A stretch of DNA of 8,787 bases from Sulfurivirga sp964427185 (GTDB lineage Bacteria > Pseudomonadota > Gammaproteobacteria > Thiomicrospirales > Thiomicrospiraceae): assembly GCA_964427185.1 (NCBI GenBank), contig CAYRSN010000043.1, positions 1-8,787 on the forward strand. The letters run 5' to 3'. Below are positions 1 through 6,315 of this stretch, one piece after another (position 1 is the stretch's first letter; every line of letters begins with the position of its first letter). The notes under the pieces are model-generated. The model did not search any database, was not told where the DNA came from, and worked only from the letters and a program-made list of their open reading frames with translations. The position numbers and the translations under genes were made by a program.

Positions 1-438
1 AAAGATAAAACCACTATCGAACAGATCAAAAAAGCCATCCGCCATATCAGTCATTACCAGGCACGTAGCCTGGTTGACGGGTGGCTGGGCGTTCCTCTTC
101 TCTTTGCACCGAACAGTCCATTACGGGATGGCATACTGTGGTTTCAACCACCTACCGAAACAGGCTGGGTTTCTTCTCATGCCGCCAGCTGGCAGGCAAT
201 CGTGCAACTTGAGTTTAAAGAGCTCGGCCCTTTTGAAGCGCTGCTGCGTTATACGGAACTCCCTGATACACCGCAACTGGAGATTACTCTCTGGTGTGCC
301 CACCCCGACTTGAAGCAGCGCATTCATGCTTTCCAGGCACAGTTAAATGCTGCACTGCCTGATGCTTATATTCAATGGCAACCAGACCCTCCCAGCGCGC
401 AACTCACCCCCTCTGTTTCACTCAATCTCACCGTATAG
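1..438 (+). CDS. C-terminal part of a FliK/hook-length-control-like protein (5' end outside window)
   Basis: The frame is open from base 1 to the TAG at 436–438 and gives 145 residues, so the true start lies upstream; the GTG at 202 is internal. The visible part has a stretch reading LEFKELGPFEALLRY, a beta-type segment ITLWCAHPDLKQRI, and a helix ending in LNAALPDAYIQW. This pattern (hydrophobic L.F..LG....., then a second strand, then a helix of the type r..L...L...Lr..L) is what I associate with the C-terminal domain of flagellar hook-length control proteins (Flg_hook). The match is by pattern memory only. The protein is cytosolic-looking, with no membrane segment in this part. It ends 99 nt before dacA with no convincing terminator between them, so read-through into dacA is possible. 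No other flagellar gene is visible, so the assignment stays tentative. Confidence 0.5.
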   Translation, partial: KDKTTIEQIKKAIRHISHYQARSLVDGWLGVPLLFAPNSPLRDGILWFQPPTETGWVSSHAASWQAIVQLEFKELGPFEALLRYTELPDTPQLEITLWCAHPDLKQRIHAFQAQLNAALPDAYIQWQPDPPSAQLTPSVSLNLTV

Positions 439-471
439 TACACATACACTCAAAGCTCAGTCTGTTTCTTA

Positions 472-500
472 TTGAAGCGAAGAAAGGAGCATGTTAGATT
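472..500 (+). promoter_or_regulatory. Possible sigma-70 promoter for the dacA operon
   Basis: TTGAAG (472–477) is separated by 17 nt from TAGATT (495–500). Each hexamer matches the consensus at 4 of 6 positions. Transcription would start near 507 and leave a leader of about 30 nt that includes the dacA ribosome binding site. This is a weak match read by eye, supported mainly by correct spacing and position. Confidence 0.35.
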
Positions 501-537
501 AGCGAGCTGCACTTTACCGCGTCACGAGGGATACAAG

Positions 538-1722
538 ATGAGAAGAGCTTTACAACTGTTTATACTGTTTACTTTCAGCATGGTGTTGACTGCACAAGCA
601 GCCATCCCAATGCCAGCGCCCAAACCACAGGCGATTACCATTGTCCCTTCTCCACCACCGATTGCAGCTAACGCCTATCTGTTAATCGACTATCACAGCG
701 GCACCCTTCTGGCCAGTAAAGACCCGGACAAGCGGGTAGAACCCGCAAGCCTGACCAAAATCATGACCAGTTATATCGTTGCCCATGAGCTGGACAGCGG
801 GAAAATTCACCCGGATGATCTGGTTACCATCAGTGAAAAAGCCTGGAAAATGCCCGGCTCAAAAATGTTTATCGAAGTGGGCAAAAAAATTCCCGTGCGA
901 GACCTTATTAAGGGCATGATTATCCAGTCCGGTAATGATGCAACGGTTGCACTAGCAGAGTATATCGCTGGCAGCGAGGAGGTGTTTGCACAGCTGATGA
1001 ACCAGTGGGCACAAAAGCTGGGCATGACCCATACACACTTTGTAAACAGCACAGGGCTGCCTGACCCTAACCACTACACAACTGCACGTGATCTCTCTAT
1101 CCTGGCACGCGCACTAATACGCGATTTCCCTAATCACTATGCCCGGTACAAGGAAAAGGTTTTTACCTATAACGGTATTACCCAGTACAACCGTAACAAA
1201 CTGCTCTGGCAGGATCCAAGTGTAGATGGTATCAAAACGGGGCACACCCAGTCTGCCGGCTACTGCCTTGTCGCTTCTGCCAAACGAGACACTATGCGCC
1301 TTATCAGTATCGTACTGGGTGCCGACAGCGAGCGGAAACGTATCTCTGAAAGTCAAAAACTGCTTAATTATGGCTTCCGTTTTTATGACACGGTGCATCT
1401 GTACAAACAGGGGCAGCGCCTGAGTGATCAAAAAGTATGGGAAGGCAAAACCGATGTGCTGCCTATCGGTTTAAGCGATGATCTGTATATTACGATTCCA
1501 AGAGGAGAATATAAAAATGTACAGCCGGTCATGGAAATCGAAACCGTACTGAAAGCGCCCATTCAGGCAGGACAGCAAGTTGGTACACTGAAAGTCACGC
1601 TGCACGATGAGGTGATTGCACAACGCCCGCTGATCGCTCTGAAAAATATTGAGGAAGGCTCCTTCTTCAAAAAGCTATTGGATCAGGCAAAACTGATGTT
1701 TGCCAACCTACTGGGAGAGTGA
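538..1722 (+). CDS. dacA: D-alanyl-D-alanine carboxypeptidase (PBP5/PBP6 family)
   Basis: This is a penicillin-binding serine peptidase that trims the terminal D-alanine from peptidoglycan pentapeptides on the periplasmic side of the inner membrane. The 394-residue length fits the PBP5 family. A signal peptide (residues 1 to about 21, ending AQA) is followed by the peptidase domain with all three catalytic motifs: SLTK at 71–74 (nucleophile S71, K74), SGN at 131–133 and KTG at 233–235. A beta-rich PBP5 C-terminal domain follows from about 290, and the last 20 residues (FFKKLLDQAKLMFANLLGE) look like the amphipathic membrane-anchoring helix of this family. I chose ATG 538 because GAGGG sits 7 nt upstream and the signal peptide begins there; an in-frame TTG at 472 would add an arginine/lysine-rich stretch before it. 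It is the first gene of a compact operon with the aminotransferase, ybeD and lipB. Confidence 0.96.
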   Translation: MRRALQLFILFTFSMVLTAQAAIPMPAPKPQAITIVPSPPPIAANAYLLIDYHSGTLLASKDPDKRVEPASLTKIMTSYIVAHELDSGKIHPDDLVTISEKAWKMPGSKMFIEVGKKIPVRDLIKGMIIQSGNDATVALAEYIAGSEEVFAQLMNQWAQKLGMTHTHFVNSTGLPDPNHYTTARDLSILARALIRDFPNHYARYKEKVFTYNGITQYNRNKLLWQDPSVDGIKTGHTQSAGYCLVASAKRDTMRLISIVLGADSERKRISESQKLLNYGFRFYDTVHLYKQGQRLSDQKVWEGKTDVLPIGLSDDLYITIPRGEYKNVQPVMEIETVLKAPIQAGQQVGTLKVTLHDEVIAQRPLIALKNIEEGSFFKKLLDQAKLMFANLLGE

Positions 1723-1723
1723 T

Positions 1724-2596
1724 ATGCAGCAGGCCTGGCTAAATGGCACGTGGGTGCCGCTTGAACAAGCACAAATTTCCCCTATGGATCGTGGGTTTCT
1801 GTTTGGAGACGGGGTTTACGAAGTGGTTCCCGTTTACCAAAGAAAGGCTTTTGCCCTCAGCGCACACTTGAAACGTCTCAGACACAGCCTGGAGGCAACT
1901 GATATCCCCGATCCTTATACAGATCAGCAGTGGCGGGATATGTGTCATGCACTGATTCAGCACCATCCCTGGGAGAACCAGGTGCTTTACATTCAGGTTA
2001 CCAGAGGGCTACAAGCAAAACGGGATCACCTGCCAGCATCCGGCCTGGCGCCCACGGTTTTTGCCTACAGCAGCGAACTGACCCCTTTGGATGAGCAGCT
2101 ACTGCAACAAGGCATACGCTGCATCACAGTTGAAGATATACGCTGGAAACGCTGTGACATTAAAGCCATCACATTGCTCCCTAACATTATGATGAAGCTC
2201 CAGGCACAGCAAGCCGGTGTTGACGATGCGATTCTGGTGCGCGACGGTATGGTAAGCGAGGGTACAGCCAGCAATGTCGTCATTATCGAAGGAAACAGCT
2301 TTATCACGCCCCCGCTAGATTATGCTCTGCTGGGCGGTATTACCCGAAAAATCCTTTTGGAGGTTGCCACTGAGGCCGGATTGAATGTGCAAGAGTCACC
2401 TGTCAGCCTGTTGAGACTGCACCAAGCAGATGAAATCTGGCTGACTTCATCCACTAAAGAAGCTCTCCCCGTTGTAGAAATTGACGGCAAACAGGTTGGA
2501 AACGGAAAACCAGGCCCCATATGGCATAAGGTACACGCAGCTTACCATGCTGCCAAAAAGCGCTATACGGAGGAGAATCATGACCAAACAACCTGA
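1724..2596 (+). CDS. dat: D-amino acid aminotransferase (fold-type IV, PLP-dependent)
   Basis: The 290-residue protein belongs to the branched-chain/D-amino acid aminotransferase fold class. The N-terminal MDRGFLFGDGVYEV motif is typical. The PLP-binding lysine is K147 in CDIKAITLLPN, and E179 lies in EGTASNV, the residue that contacts the pyridine nitrogen of PLP. The spacing and the CDIK motif match Bacillus D-alanine aminotransferase (K145, E177), which I prefer over IlvE or PabC, although exact substrate cannot be read from sequence. The expected reaction is D-alanine plus 2-oxoglutarate giving pyruvate and D-glutamate, in the cytosol. The start ATG lies 1 nt after the dacA stop, with GGGAGAG just upstream inside dacA, so the two genes are probably translationally coupled. 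It overlaps ybeD by 17 nt. A role in using D-alanine released by DacA is inference from the neighbourhood. Confidence 0.88.
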   Translation: MQQAWLNGTWVPLEQAQISPMDRGFLFGDGVYEVVPVYQRKAFALSAHLKRLRHSLEATDIPDPYTDQQWRDMCHALIQHHPWENQVLYIQVTRGLQAKRDHLPASGLAPTVFAYSSELTPLDEQLLQQGIRCITVEDIRWKRCDIKAITLLPNIMMKLQAQQAGVDDAILVRDGMVSEGTASNVVIIEGNSFITPPLDYALLGGITRKILLEVATEAGLNVQESPVSLLRLHQADEIWLTSSTKEALPVVEIDGKQVGNGKPGPIWHKVHAAYHAAKKRYTEENHDQTT

Positions 2597-2879
2597 AAAT
2601 AATGCCAATCTTTCACCTGAGGAAGCGGGCAAATTACAGTTTCCTTGCGATGTGACAATCAAAGCAGTTGGGAAACAGACGGAAACTTTTGCAGATGAAA
2701 TTTACGACATCTGTAAACAGCATGCACCTGAAGTCACGGCAGACAATATGCATGTCAAAGCCTCCAGCTCAGGGAAATATGCCTCGGTGAATGTAAAAAT
2801 TAACGCCCAATCCAGAGACCAACTGGAGAAGCTCTATCAGGCGCTGAAAGATCATCCAGACGTACATATGACACTCTGA
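2580..2879 (+). CDS. ybeD: YbeD family protein (DUF493/UPF0250)
   Basis: This small 99-residue cytosolic protein is recognised by FPCDVTIKAVG near residue 21, SSSGKYASVNVKI at 63–75 and the C-terminal LEKLYQALKDHPDVHMTL. The family has a compact ferredoxin-like alpha/beta fold; its biochemical role is not established. It is commonly found between dacA and lipB in gammaproteobacteria, as here. The start at 2580 is set by a strong GGAGGAG (2569–2575) that lies inside the end of the aminotransferase gene. The stop codon shares one base with the lipB start (TGATG), which suggests coupled translation. The ybeD position immediately before lipB hints at a link with lipoate metabolism, but that is context only. 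Confidence 0.9.
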   Translation: MTKQPENNANLSPEEAGKLQFPCDVTIKAVGKQTETFADEIYDICKQHAPEVTADNMHVKASSSGKYASVNVKINAQSRDQLEKLYQALKDHPDVHMTL

Positions 2880-3523
2880 TGGCACTCCTTGTAAAACGCT
2901 TAGGGGAGCAACCCTATGCGCCGCTATGGCAAGCCATGCGCGAATTCACACGCACCCGCCAGACAGATACGCCTGATGAAATCTGGCTGGTACAACACCC
3001 ACCGGTATATACGTTGGGACTCAATGGCTCGATAACCCATCTGCTCAATGCAGACTCAAAGATTGATGTGATTAAAACCGACCGAGGCGGCCAGATTACT
3101 TATCATGGACCGGGTCAGCTTGTCCTGTACCCTCTACTTAATCTACGCCGCAATCAGCTTAAAGTGCGCCAGCTGATCACTGCGCTGGAAGAAAGCGTCA
3201 TTAACCTGCTCTCACACTTTTCAATCTCAGCGCATACACGACAAGACGCACCGGGCGTCTATATTACAGAAAAAAAAATCGCTTCACTGGGACTAAAAGT
3301 TCACCGCCAATGCACATATCACGGCATTGCCCTAAATGTAGCAATGGATCTCAGCCCTTTTAAAGCAATTAACCCCTGCGGATTTCAGGGGCTTGAAATG
3401 ACACAGTTGAGTGACTGGGTGCACCCTTTACCAAAATGGATGCACCTTGAACAGCTATGGGTTGAGGCGTTGGCAGAAGCCGCTCACCTTCCCACTCCGC
3501 AGTGGACAACGCAACTCACTTAA
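2879..3523 (+). CDS. lipB: Octanoyl-[acyl-carrier-protein]:protein N-octanoyltransferase
   Basis: LipB moves the octanoyl group from acyl carrier protein onto the lipoyl domains of 2-oxoacid dehydrogenases and the glycine cleavage H protein, the first step of lipoate biosynthesis. The 214-residue sequence has the family signature RGGQITYHGPGQ at 69–80, the KIASLGLKV segment with the catalytic lysine K133, YHGIALNV near 147–154, and INPCG with the acyl-accepting cysteine C167. These fit E. coli K135 and C169. The start overlaps the ybeD stop by 1 nt. LipA, the sulfur-inserting partner normally encoded next to or near lipB, is not present: the following gene is convergent sspB, and the two stop regions overlap by 8 nt. 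AcpS, encoded 1 kb away, makes the holo-ACP needed to carry the octanoyl donor. Confidence 0.96.
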   Translation: MALLVKRLGEQPYAPLWQAMREFTRTRQTDTPDEIWLVQHPPVYTLGLNGSITHLLNADSKIDVIKTDRGGQITYHGPGQLVLYPLLNLRRNQLKVRQLITALEESVINLLSHFSISAHTRQDAPGVYITEKKIASLGLKVHRQCTYHGIALNVAMDLSPFKAINPCGFQGLEMTQLSDWVHPLPKWMHLEQLWVEALAEAAHLPTPQWTTQLT

Positions 3524-3929
3524 CACGCTTTAAGGGTACAACCTTTTTAGCTTTGTGCTGAGTCTCACTTGCCTGCGGTGTTGTTTCTTTTTCATCCGCC
3601 GTTTCAGCCGCTTCGGGATAAGGTTCCGGCGGAAAAGGCATGCCCATGCCATTTTCCCGTGCAAAAATGCTCAATACCGCTTCCGGAGGAAAAGAGACTC
3701 TGTGCTCCTGTCCCTGAAAGCGAGCTCGAAAACTGATACGCTCATTCTCCAGGCTCAGGTGATGCGTCGCATCCGGGCCAATATTCAACACAATCATCCC
3801 ATCCTCCACAAACTGCCGTGGCACCTGTACACCCGGCCAGTCCGCATCTACCTGCACATAAGGAGTCCATGCATTATCAACAATCCAGTCATACAGGGCT
3901 CGAATAAAGTAAGGACGTTGAGAAATCAT
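3516..3929 (-). CDS. sspB: ClpXP protease specificity-enhancing factor SspB
   Basis: SspB binds the SsrA tag (through the AANDENY part) and also binds the ClpX N-domain, delivering tagged proteins to ClpXP. The 137-residue protein has the folded tag-binding domain at residues 1 to about 105 (RPYFIRALYDWIVDNAWTPY at the start, VLNIGPDATHHLSL and ISFRARFQGQ in the middle). A charged, low-complexity linker follows from about 106 to 126. The C-terminal VVPLKRVK corresponds to the ClpX-binding XB motif. The start is ATG at 3929, which overlaps the sspA stop by 1 nt (TGATG); a GTG directly before it would add a single residue. The gene is downstream of sspA, as in many gammaproteobacteria. The matching tag is encoded in the tmRNA of this same window. 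Confidence 0.96.
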   Translation of the reverse strand: MISQRPYFIRALYDWIVDNAWTPYVQVDADWPGVQVPRQFVEDGMIVLNIGPDATHHLSLENERISFRARFQGQEHRVSFPPEAVLSIFARENGMGMPFPPEPYPEAAETADEKETTPQASETQHKAKKVVPLKRVK

Positions 3930-4567
3930 CACAGAATATCCCGCATATCCAACTCGTCATCACTCAGGCTATTTTTAAACTCTGGGCGGCTGAGCAAACG
4001 CTCCGCATAATCCATGACAGGCTTGGCCGATTTTGGTAACTCAATCCCAAGATACTGAAGCCGCCAGAAAATAGGTGCCATGCTCAGATCCAACAGTGTA
4101 AACTCATCACTGAGGAAATAATCCTTTTCTGTAAGTACGGGAATCAACTGAATCAAACGCTCAAACAGTTGTTTTCTTGCCTGCATGGCTGCTTTTTTAT
4201 CATCTGCCTCGGTAATCGCGCTCAACAAGGGGTACCACTCTGTTTCGACTAAACGCAGCTGTTGACGCACAATGGTTTTTTGAATTGGGTCAATCGGCAT
4301 CATTGGCGGATGGGGAAAACGCTCATCAAGATACTCCAGAATAACCTGCGCATCATGCAATACTAAGTCTCTATCCACCAGCGTGGGAATCGTGCCATAT
4401 GGATTCAGCTCATAAAGATCTTCCGGCACGTTGTTTCGATCGACCTCGACAATTTCCATTGGAACTTCTTTTTCCACCGCCAGAAAACGAATACGATGAG
4501 AATTTGGGTCTTTGGGATCCGAAAACAGCGTGGTGACTGCGCGTTTAGCCAAAGGAATATCGGACAT
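3929..4567 (-). CDS. sspA: Stringent starvation protein A (GST-fold RNA polymerase-associated protein)
   Basis: SspA has a glutathione-transferase fold but acts on RNA polymerase during starvation and acid stress rather than as an enzyme. The 212-residue protein has a thioredoxin-like N-terminal half (residues about 11–85, with NPYGTIPTLVDRDLVLHDA) and an all-helical C-terminal half (about 90–205, with FTLLDLSMAPIFWRLQYLGIEL). The surface motif P85-H86-P87 in RFPHPPMMP corresponds to the E. coli SspA PHP pocket known to matter for its function. Start ATG 4567 has GGAGGT 5 nt upstream. The gene lies 51 nt downstream of acpS on the same strand and overlaps sspB, so acpS–sspA–sspB could form one transcript. 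A petB/petC or rplM/rpsI neighbour, often seen before sspA, is absent. Confidence 0.95.
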   Translation of the reverse strand: MSDIPLAKRAVTTLFSDPKDPNSHRIRFLAVEKEVPMEIVEVDRNNVPEDLYELNPYGTIPTLVDRDLVLHDAQVILEYLDERFPHPPMMPIDPIQKTIVRQQLRLVETEWYPLLSAITEADDKKAAMQARKQLFERLIQLIPVLTEKDYFLSDEFTLLDLSMAPIFWRLQYLGIELPKSAKPVMDYAERLLSRPEFKNSLSDDELDMRDIL

Positions 4568-4605
4568 TGACGACCTCCATTAAGATCAGTTTTAATGCTC
4601 AATAT

Positions 4606-4627
4606 TGTACACCCCCTGTCAACCCCC
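4606..4627 (-). repeat. Tandem 11-bp imperfect repeat before sspA
   Basis: On the minus strand GGGGGTTGACA (4627–4617) is followed immediately by GGGGGTGTACA (4616–4606), identical at 9 of 11 positions. The first copy overlaps the acpS stop codon and contains a perfect −35-like TTGACA, and TACAAT (4609–4604) resembles a −10 element. The two are only 7 nt apart, so they do not make a normal promoter together. The element lies 39 nt or more before the sspA start. It could be a protein-binding site or coincidence. Confidence 0.35.
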
Positions 4628-4996
4628 TTCGGCAATCACATACGCCAAAGCATAGGCATGTTCATCGCTCAAAGAAAGGTGCCAGCGCACCACGCCTAGC
4701 TGTGCCGCTCGCTGTGCACACCCTCCGCGAACAACAAGCTGCGGTGCACCAAGCCGGGTGCTCTGAACCTCAATATCCTGAAACGACATACCTTTACGCA
4801 ACCCTGTACCAAGTGCCTTTAAAACCGCTTCCTTGGCCGCCCAACGTTTCGCTACATAAGCATCTGATTTGCCTTGTGCTTGCCAAAGCACCTGTTCAGC
4901 TTCCGTTAATACTCTTGTCGCAAAGTGTGGATGTTTTTTTAATAACGAAGCAATACGGGCGATTTCCACCAAATCAGTTCCAATCCCAACGATCAT
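4619..4996 (-). CDS. acpS: Holo-[acyl-carrier-protein] synthase
   Basis: AcpS transfers the 4'-phosphopantetheine arm from coenzyme A to the conserved serine of acyl carrier protein, making it active for fatty acid synthesis. The 125-residue length is standard. The two family motifs are present: GIGTDLVEI at 4–12 with the metal ligand D8, and RWAAKEAVLKALGTG at 51–65 with metal ligand E56. The C-terminal HLSLSDEHAYALAYVIAE segment is also typical. The start ATG 4996 has TGGAG 9 nt upstream. In many gammaproteobacteria acpS sits after pdxJ in the rnc–era–recO cluster, and here it instead precedes sspA. A rho-independent terminator lies only about 15 nt before the start codon (see 5012–5036). 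Confidence 0.95.
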   Translation of the reverse strand: MIVGIGTDLVEIARIASLLKKHPHFATRVLTEAEQVLWQAQGKSDAYVAKRWAAKEAVLKALGTGLRKGMSFQDIEVQSTRLGAPQLVVRGGCAQRAAQLGVVRWHLSLSDEHAYALAYVIAEGG

Positions 4997-5011
4997 GACT
5001 CGTCACTCCAA

Positions 5012-5036
5012 ATAAAAAAGCCCTCAAATGAGGGCC
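5012..5036 (-). terminator. Rho-independent terminator after the DUF302 gene
   Basis: On the minus strand GCCCTC (5035–5030) and GAGGGC (5025–5020) form a perfect 6-bp stem with a 4-nt loop, followed by six T residues (5019–5014), then ATT. It lies about 45 nt past the DUF302 stop codon. The plus-strand side has no T-run, so it works for the minus strand only. The acpS ribosome binding site starts directly after the T tract. Confidence 0.88.
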
Positions 5037-5080
5037 TTAAACGACTCGCTTAATGTACCGAACCACGGCAAGCAAAAAAC

Positions 5081-5473
5081 TCAAAGCGCCTGTAAAAATG
5101 CTGCCAGCTTCTCTTTTACCAGCGCATTCCACTCTGCCATGTCCGAATTCTCCAGAGCATCCACAATTGCAGGGAGGTTATAAAAGCTGACACGCGCCGT
5201 GCCATCTTCATTTGCCTGCACTGCAACTGCACATGGCAACAAAGCACCAAAATCCCGATCGATTTCTAAAATATCCTTTGCAATCTTGGGATTACAGAGC
5301 CCCAAGATCTTATAAGGGCGAAAATCTTCACCCAACTTTGTTTTAATCGTATTCTGCACATCCACTTCAAATACCACACCCAGCTGATGCTCAGGTGCCA
5401 AAGTTTTAATGCGTTCAATCGCCGCATCAAAATCACATGGTAAATCTCGCGCAACTTTATACTCTAACGCCAT
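5081..5473 (-). CDS. DUF302 family protein
   Basis: This 130-residue cytosolic protein has no signal peptide or membrane segment. It is recognised as DUF302 (TT1751-like) by the central KILGLCNPKIAKDILEID segment at about 55–72, followed by GALLPCAVAVQ near 76–86 and VSFYNLPAIVDAL near 95–107. Two cysteines (C60 and C81) fall in these conserved stretches. The family has a known fold but no agreed function, and it turns up widely in bacteria and archaea. The start ATG 5473 is preceded by GAGGTGAG. It appears to be a single-gene unit, with its own terminator downstream and a 14-bp palindrome upstream (5508–5521) that could be an operator. I make no claim on substrate. Confidence 0.85.
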   Translation of the reverse strand: MALEYKVARDLPCDFDAAIERIKTLAPEHQLGVVFEVDVQNTIKTKLGEDFRPYKILGLCNPKIAKDILEIDRDFGALLPCAVAVQANEDGTARVSFYNLPAIVDALENSDMAEWNALVKEKLAAFLQAL

Positions 5474-5507
5474 TTCTCACCTCTTACTAGTTTAGCCTGT
5501 CTTCTAT

Positions 5508-5521
5508 GTGTCACTTGACAC
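5508..5521. promoter_or_regulatory. Palindrome upstream of the DUF302 gene, possible operator
   Basis: GTGTCA (5508–5513) and TGACAC (5516–5521) are perfect inverted repeats around a 2-nt centre. The site lies 35–48 nt before the DUF302 start codon, where a dimeric repressor or activator would be expected to bind. I could not find a convincing −35/−10 pair nearby, and no regulator that would bind it is recognisable next to it. Confidence 0.4.
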
Positions 5522-5598
5522 CGTGTGCGCATTCTGACATTTTCAATTCCTTGAGAAAGCAGATTCTATTTATCTTTCAGGCCAAATAAGCTTTATCT

Positions 5599-6315
5599 CT
5601 AAGCACCGGAACCCTGCTCCTGCGGCGGCAACACATTGAGCAGCTCTATTTCAAACACCAAAGGCTCATTTGGACCGATTACACCGCCAGCGCCCCGTTC
5701 ACCATAAGCCAACTTAGCTGGAATCCATACACGCCATTTATCCCCCACATGCATTTTAGGCAACACAACCTGCCACCCTTTAATGACTTGATCCAGCTGA
5801 ATCCGTAAAGGCTTGCCGCGATCATAAGAGCTATCAAATACCTTTCCGTCTAACAGCATGCCTTTATAATGCACATCCACGGTATCTGTTAACGCAGGCT
5901 GAGGCCCCTTTCCGCTTGCCAACACCTCATACTGAATCCCTTCGGGCAGTGTTTTGATGCCTTGTTTTTTCGCATTCTGGGCAAAAAAGCGCTTTTCTTT
6001 TTCCGCATTTTCATGTGCTGCTTGCTCCTGAAGCGCAGCTTCATAAGCGGCCACTTTTTTCTGTGTTTCCGCTGCCAGTGCATTCAGCTGCTGCTCATTC
6101 AAACGCAAGGGTTTTCCTGACATCTGATCCCTGAACCCCAGCACAAGCGCCTCAGGATCCACTTCCAGCCCTTTTTCTTTCAGCCCTTTCGCCATGTCGG
6201 CACCCAATGCATAGCCCAAGCGTTGCTCAAAGGTTTCCAGCTCAGCCGCTTGTACACTTCCCATACCCACAGCCAAACAGGCGACCCACAGCCAACTACT
6301 CTTTTTCTTTATCAC
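5599..6315 (-). CDS. Periplasmic FKBP-type peptidyl-prolyl cis-trans isomerase (FkpA/Mip type)
   Basis: The enzyme speeds cis-trans isomerisation of proline bonds and usually acts as a chaperone for envelope proteins. The 238-residue precursor has a signal peptide (residues 1 to about 23, KKK start, hydrophobic core, ending SVQA). An N-terminal dimerisation region of the FKBP_N type follows (about 27–118, with a long charged helix around 72–115), and then an FKBP domain at about 140–230. The ligand-pocket residues of FKBPs are visible: Y150, F160, D161, V177, I178, W181, Y204 and F221. The start is GTG 6315, chosen because AAGGAG (6327–6322) lies 6 nt upstream and the signal peptide begins there. 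It overlaps the end of fur by 20 nt, so translation is probably coupled. Being cotranscribed with fur is unusual in my knowledge of these families. Confidence 0.92.
   Translation of the reverse strand: MIKKKSSWLWVACLAVGMGSVQAAELETFEQRLGYALGADMAKGLKEKGLEVDPEALVLGFRDQMSGKPLRLNEQQLNALAAETQKKVAAYEAALQEQAAHENAEKEKRFFAQNAKKQGIKTLPEGIQYEVLASGKGPQPALTDTVDVHYKGMLLDGKVFDSSYDRGKPLRIQLDQVIKGWQVVLPKMHVGDKWRVWIPAKLAYGERGAGGVIGPNEPLVFEIELLNVLPPQEQGSGA

Noticed and set aside
483..502. Tiny leader ORF ATG TTA GAT TAG before dacA with a preceding AAAGGAG
   Set aside because: The ribosome binding site is only 1 nt from the ATG and three codons give no meaningful peptide.
3555..4010. Open frame of 151 codons on the plus strand across sspB and sspA
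   Set aside because: It is antisense to two well-recognised genes and its arginine-rich, low-complexity product looks like a shadow frame.
4567..4998. Open frame of 143 codons on the plus strand across acpS
   Set aside because: It is antisense to acpS, and its product has no recognisable fold or ribosome binding site.
5545..5582. Possible terminator after the FKBP gene (CCTGAAAG with CTTTCTCAAGG on the minus strand)
   Set aside because: The stem has a 3-nt bulge, a 14-nt loop and no T tract after it.
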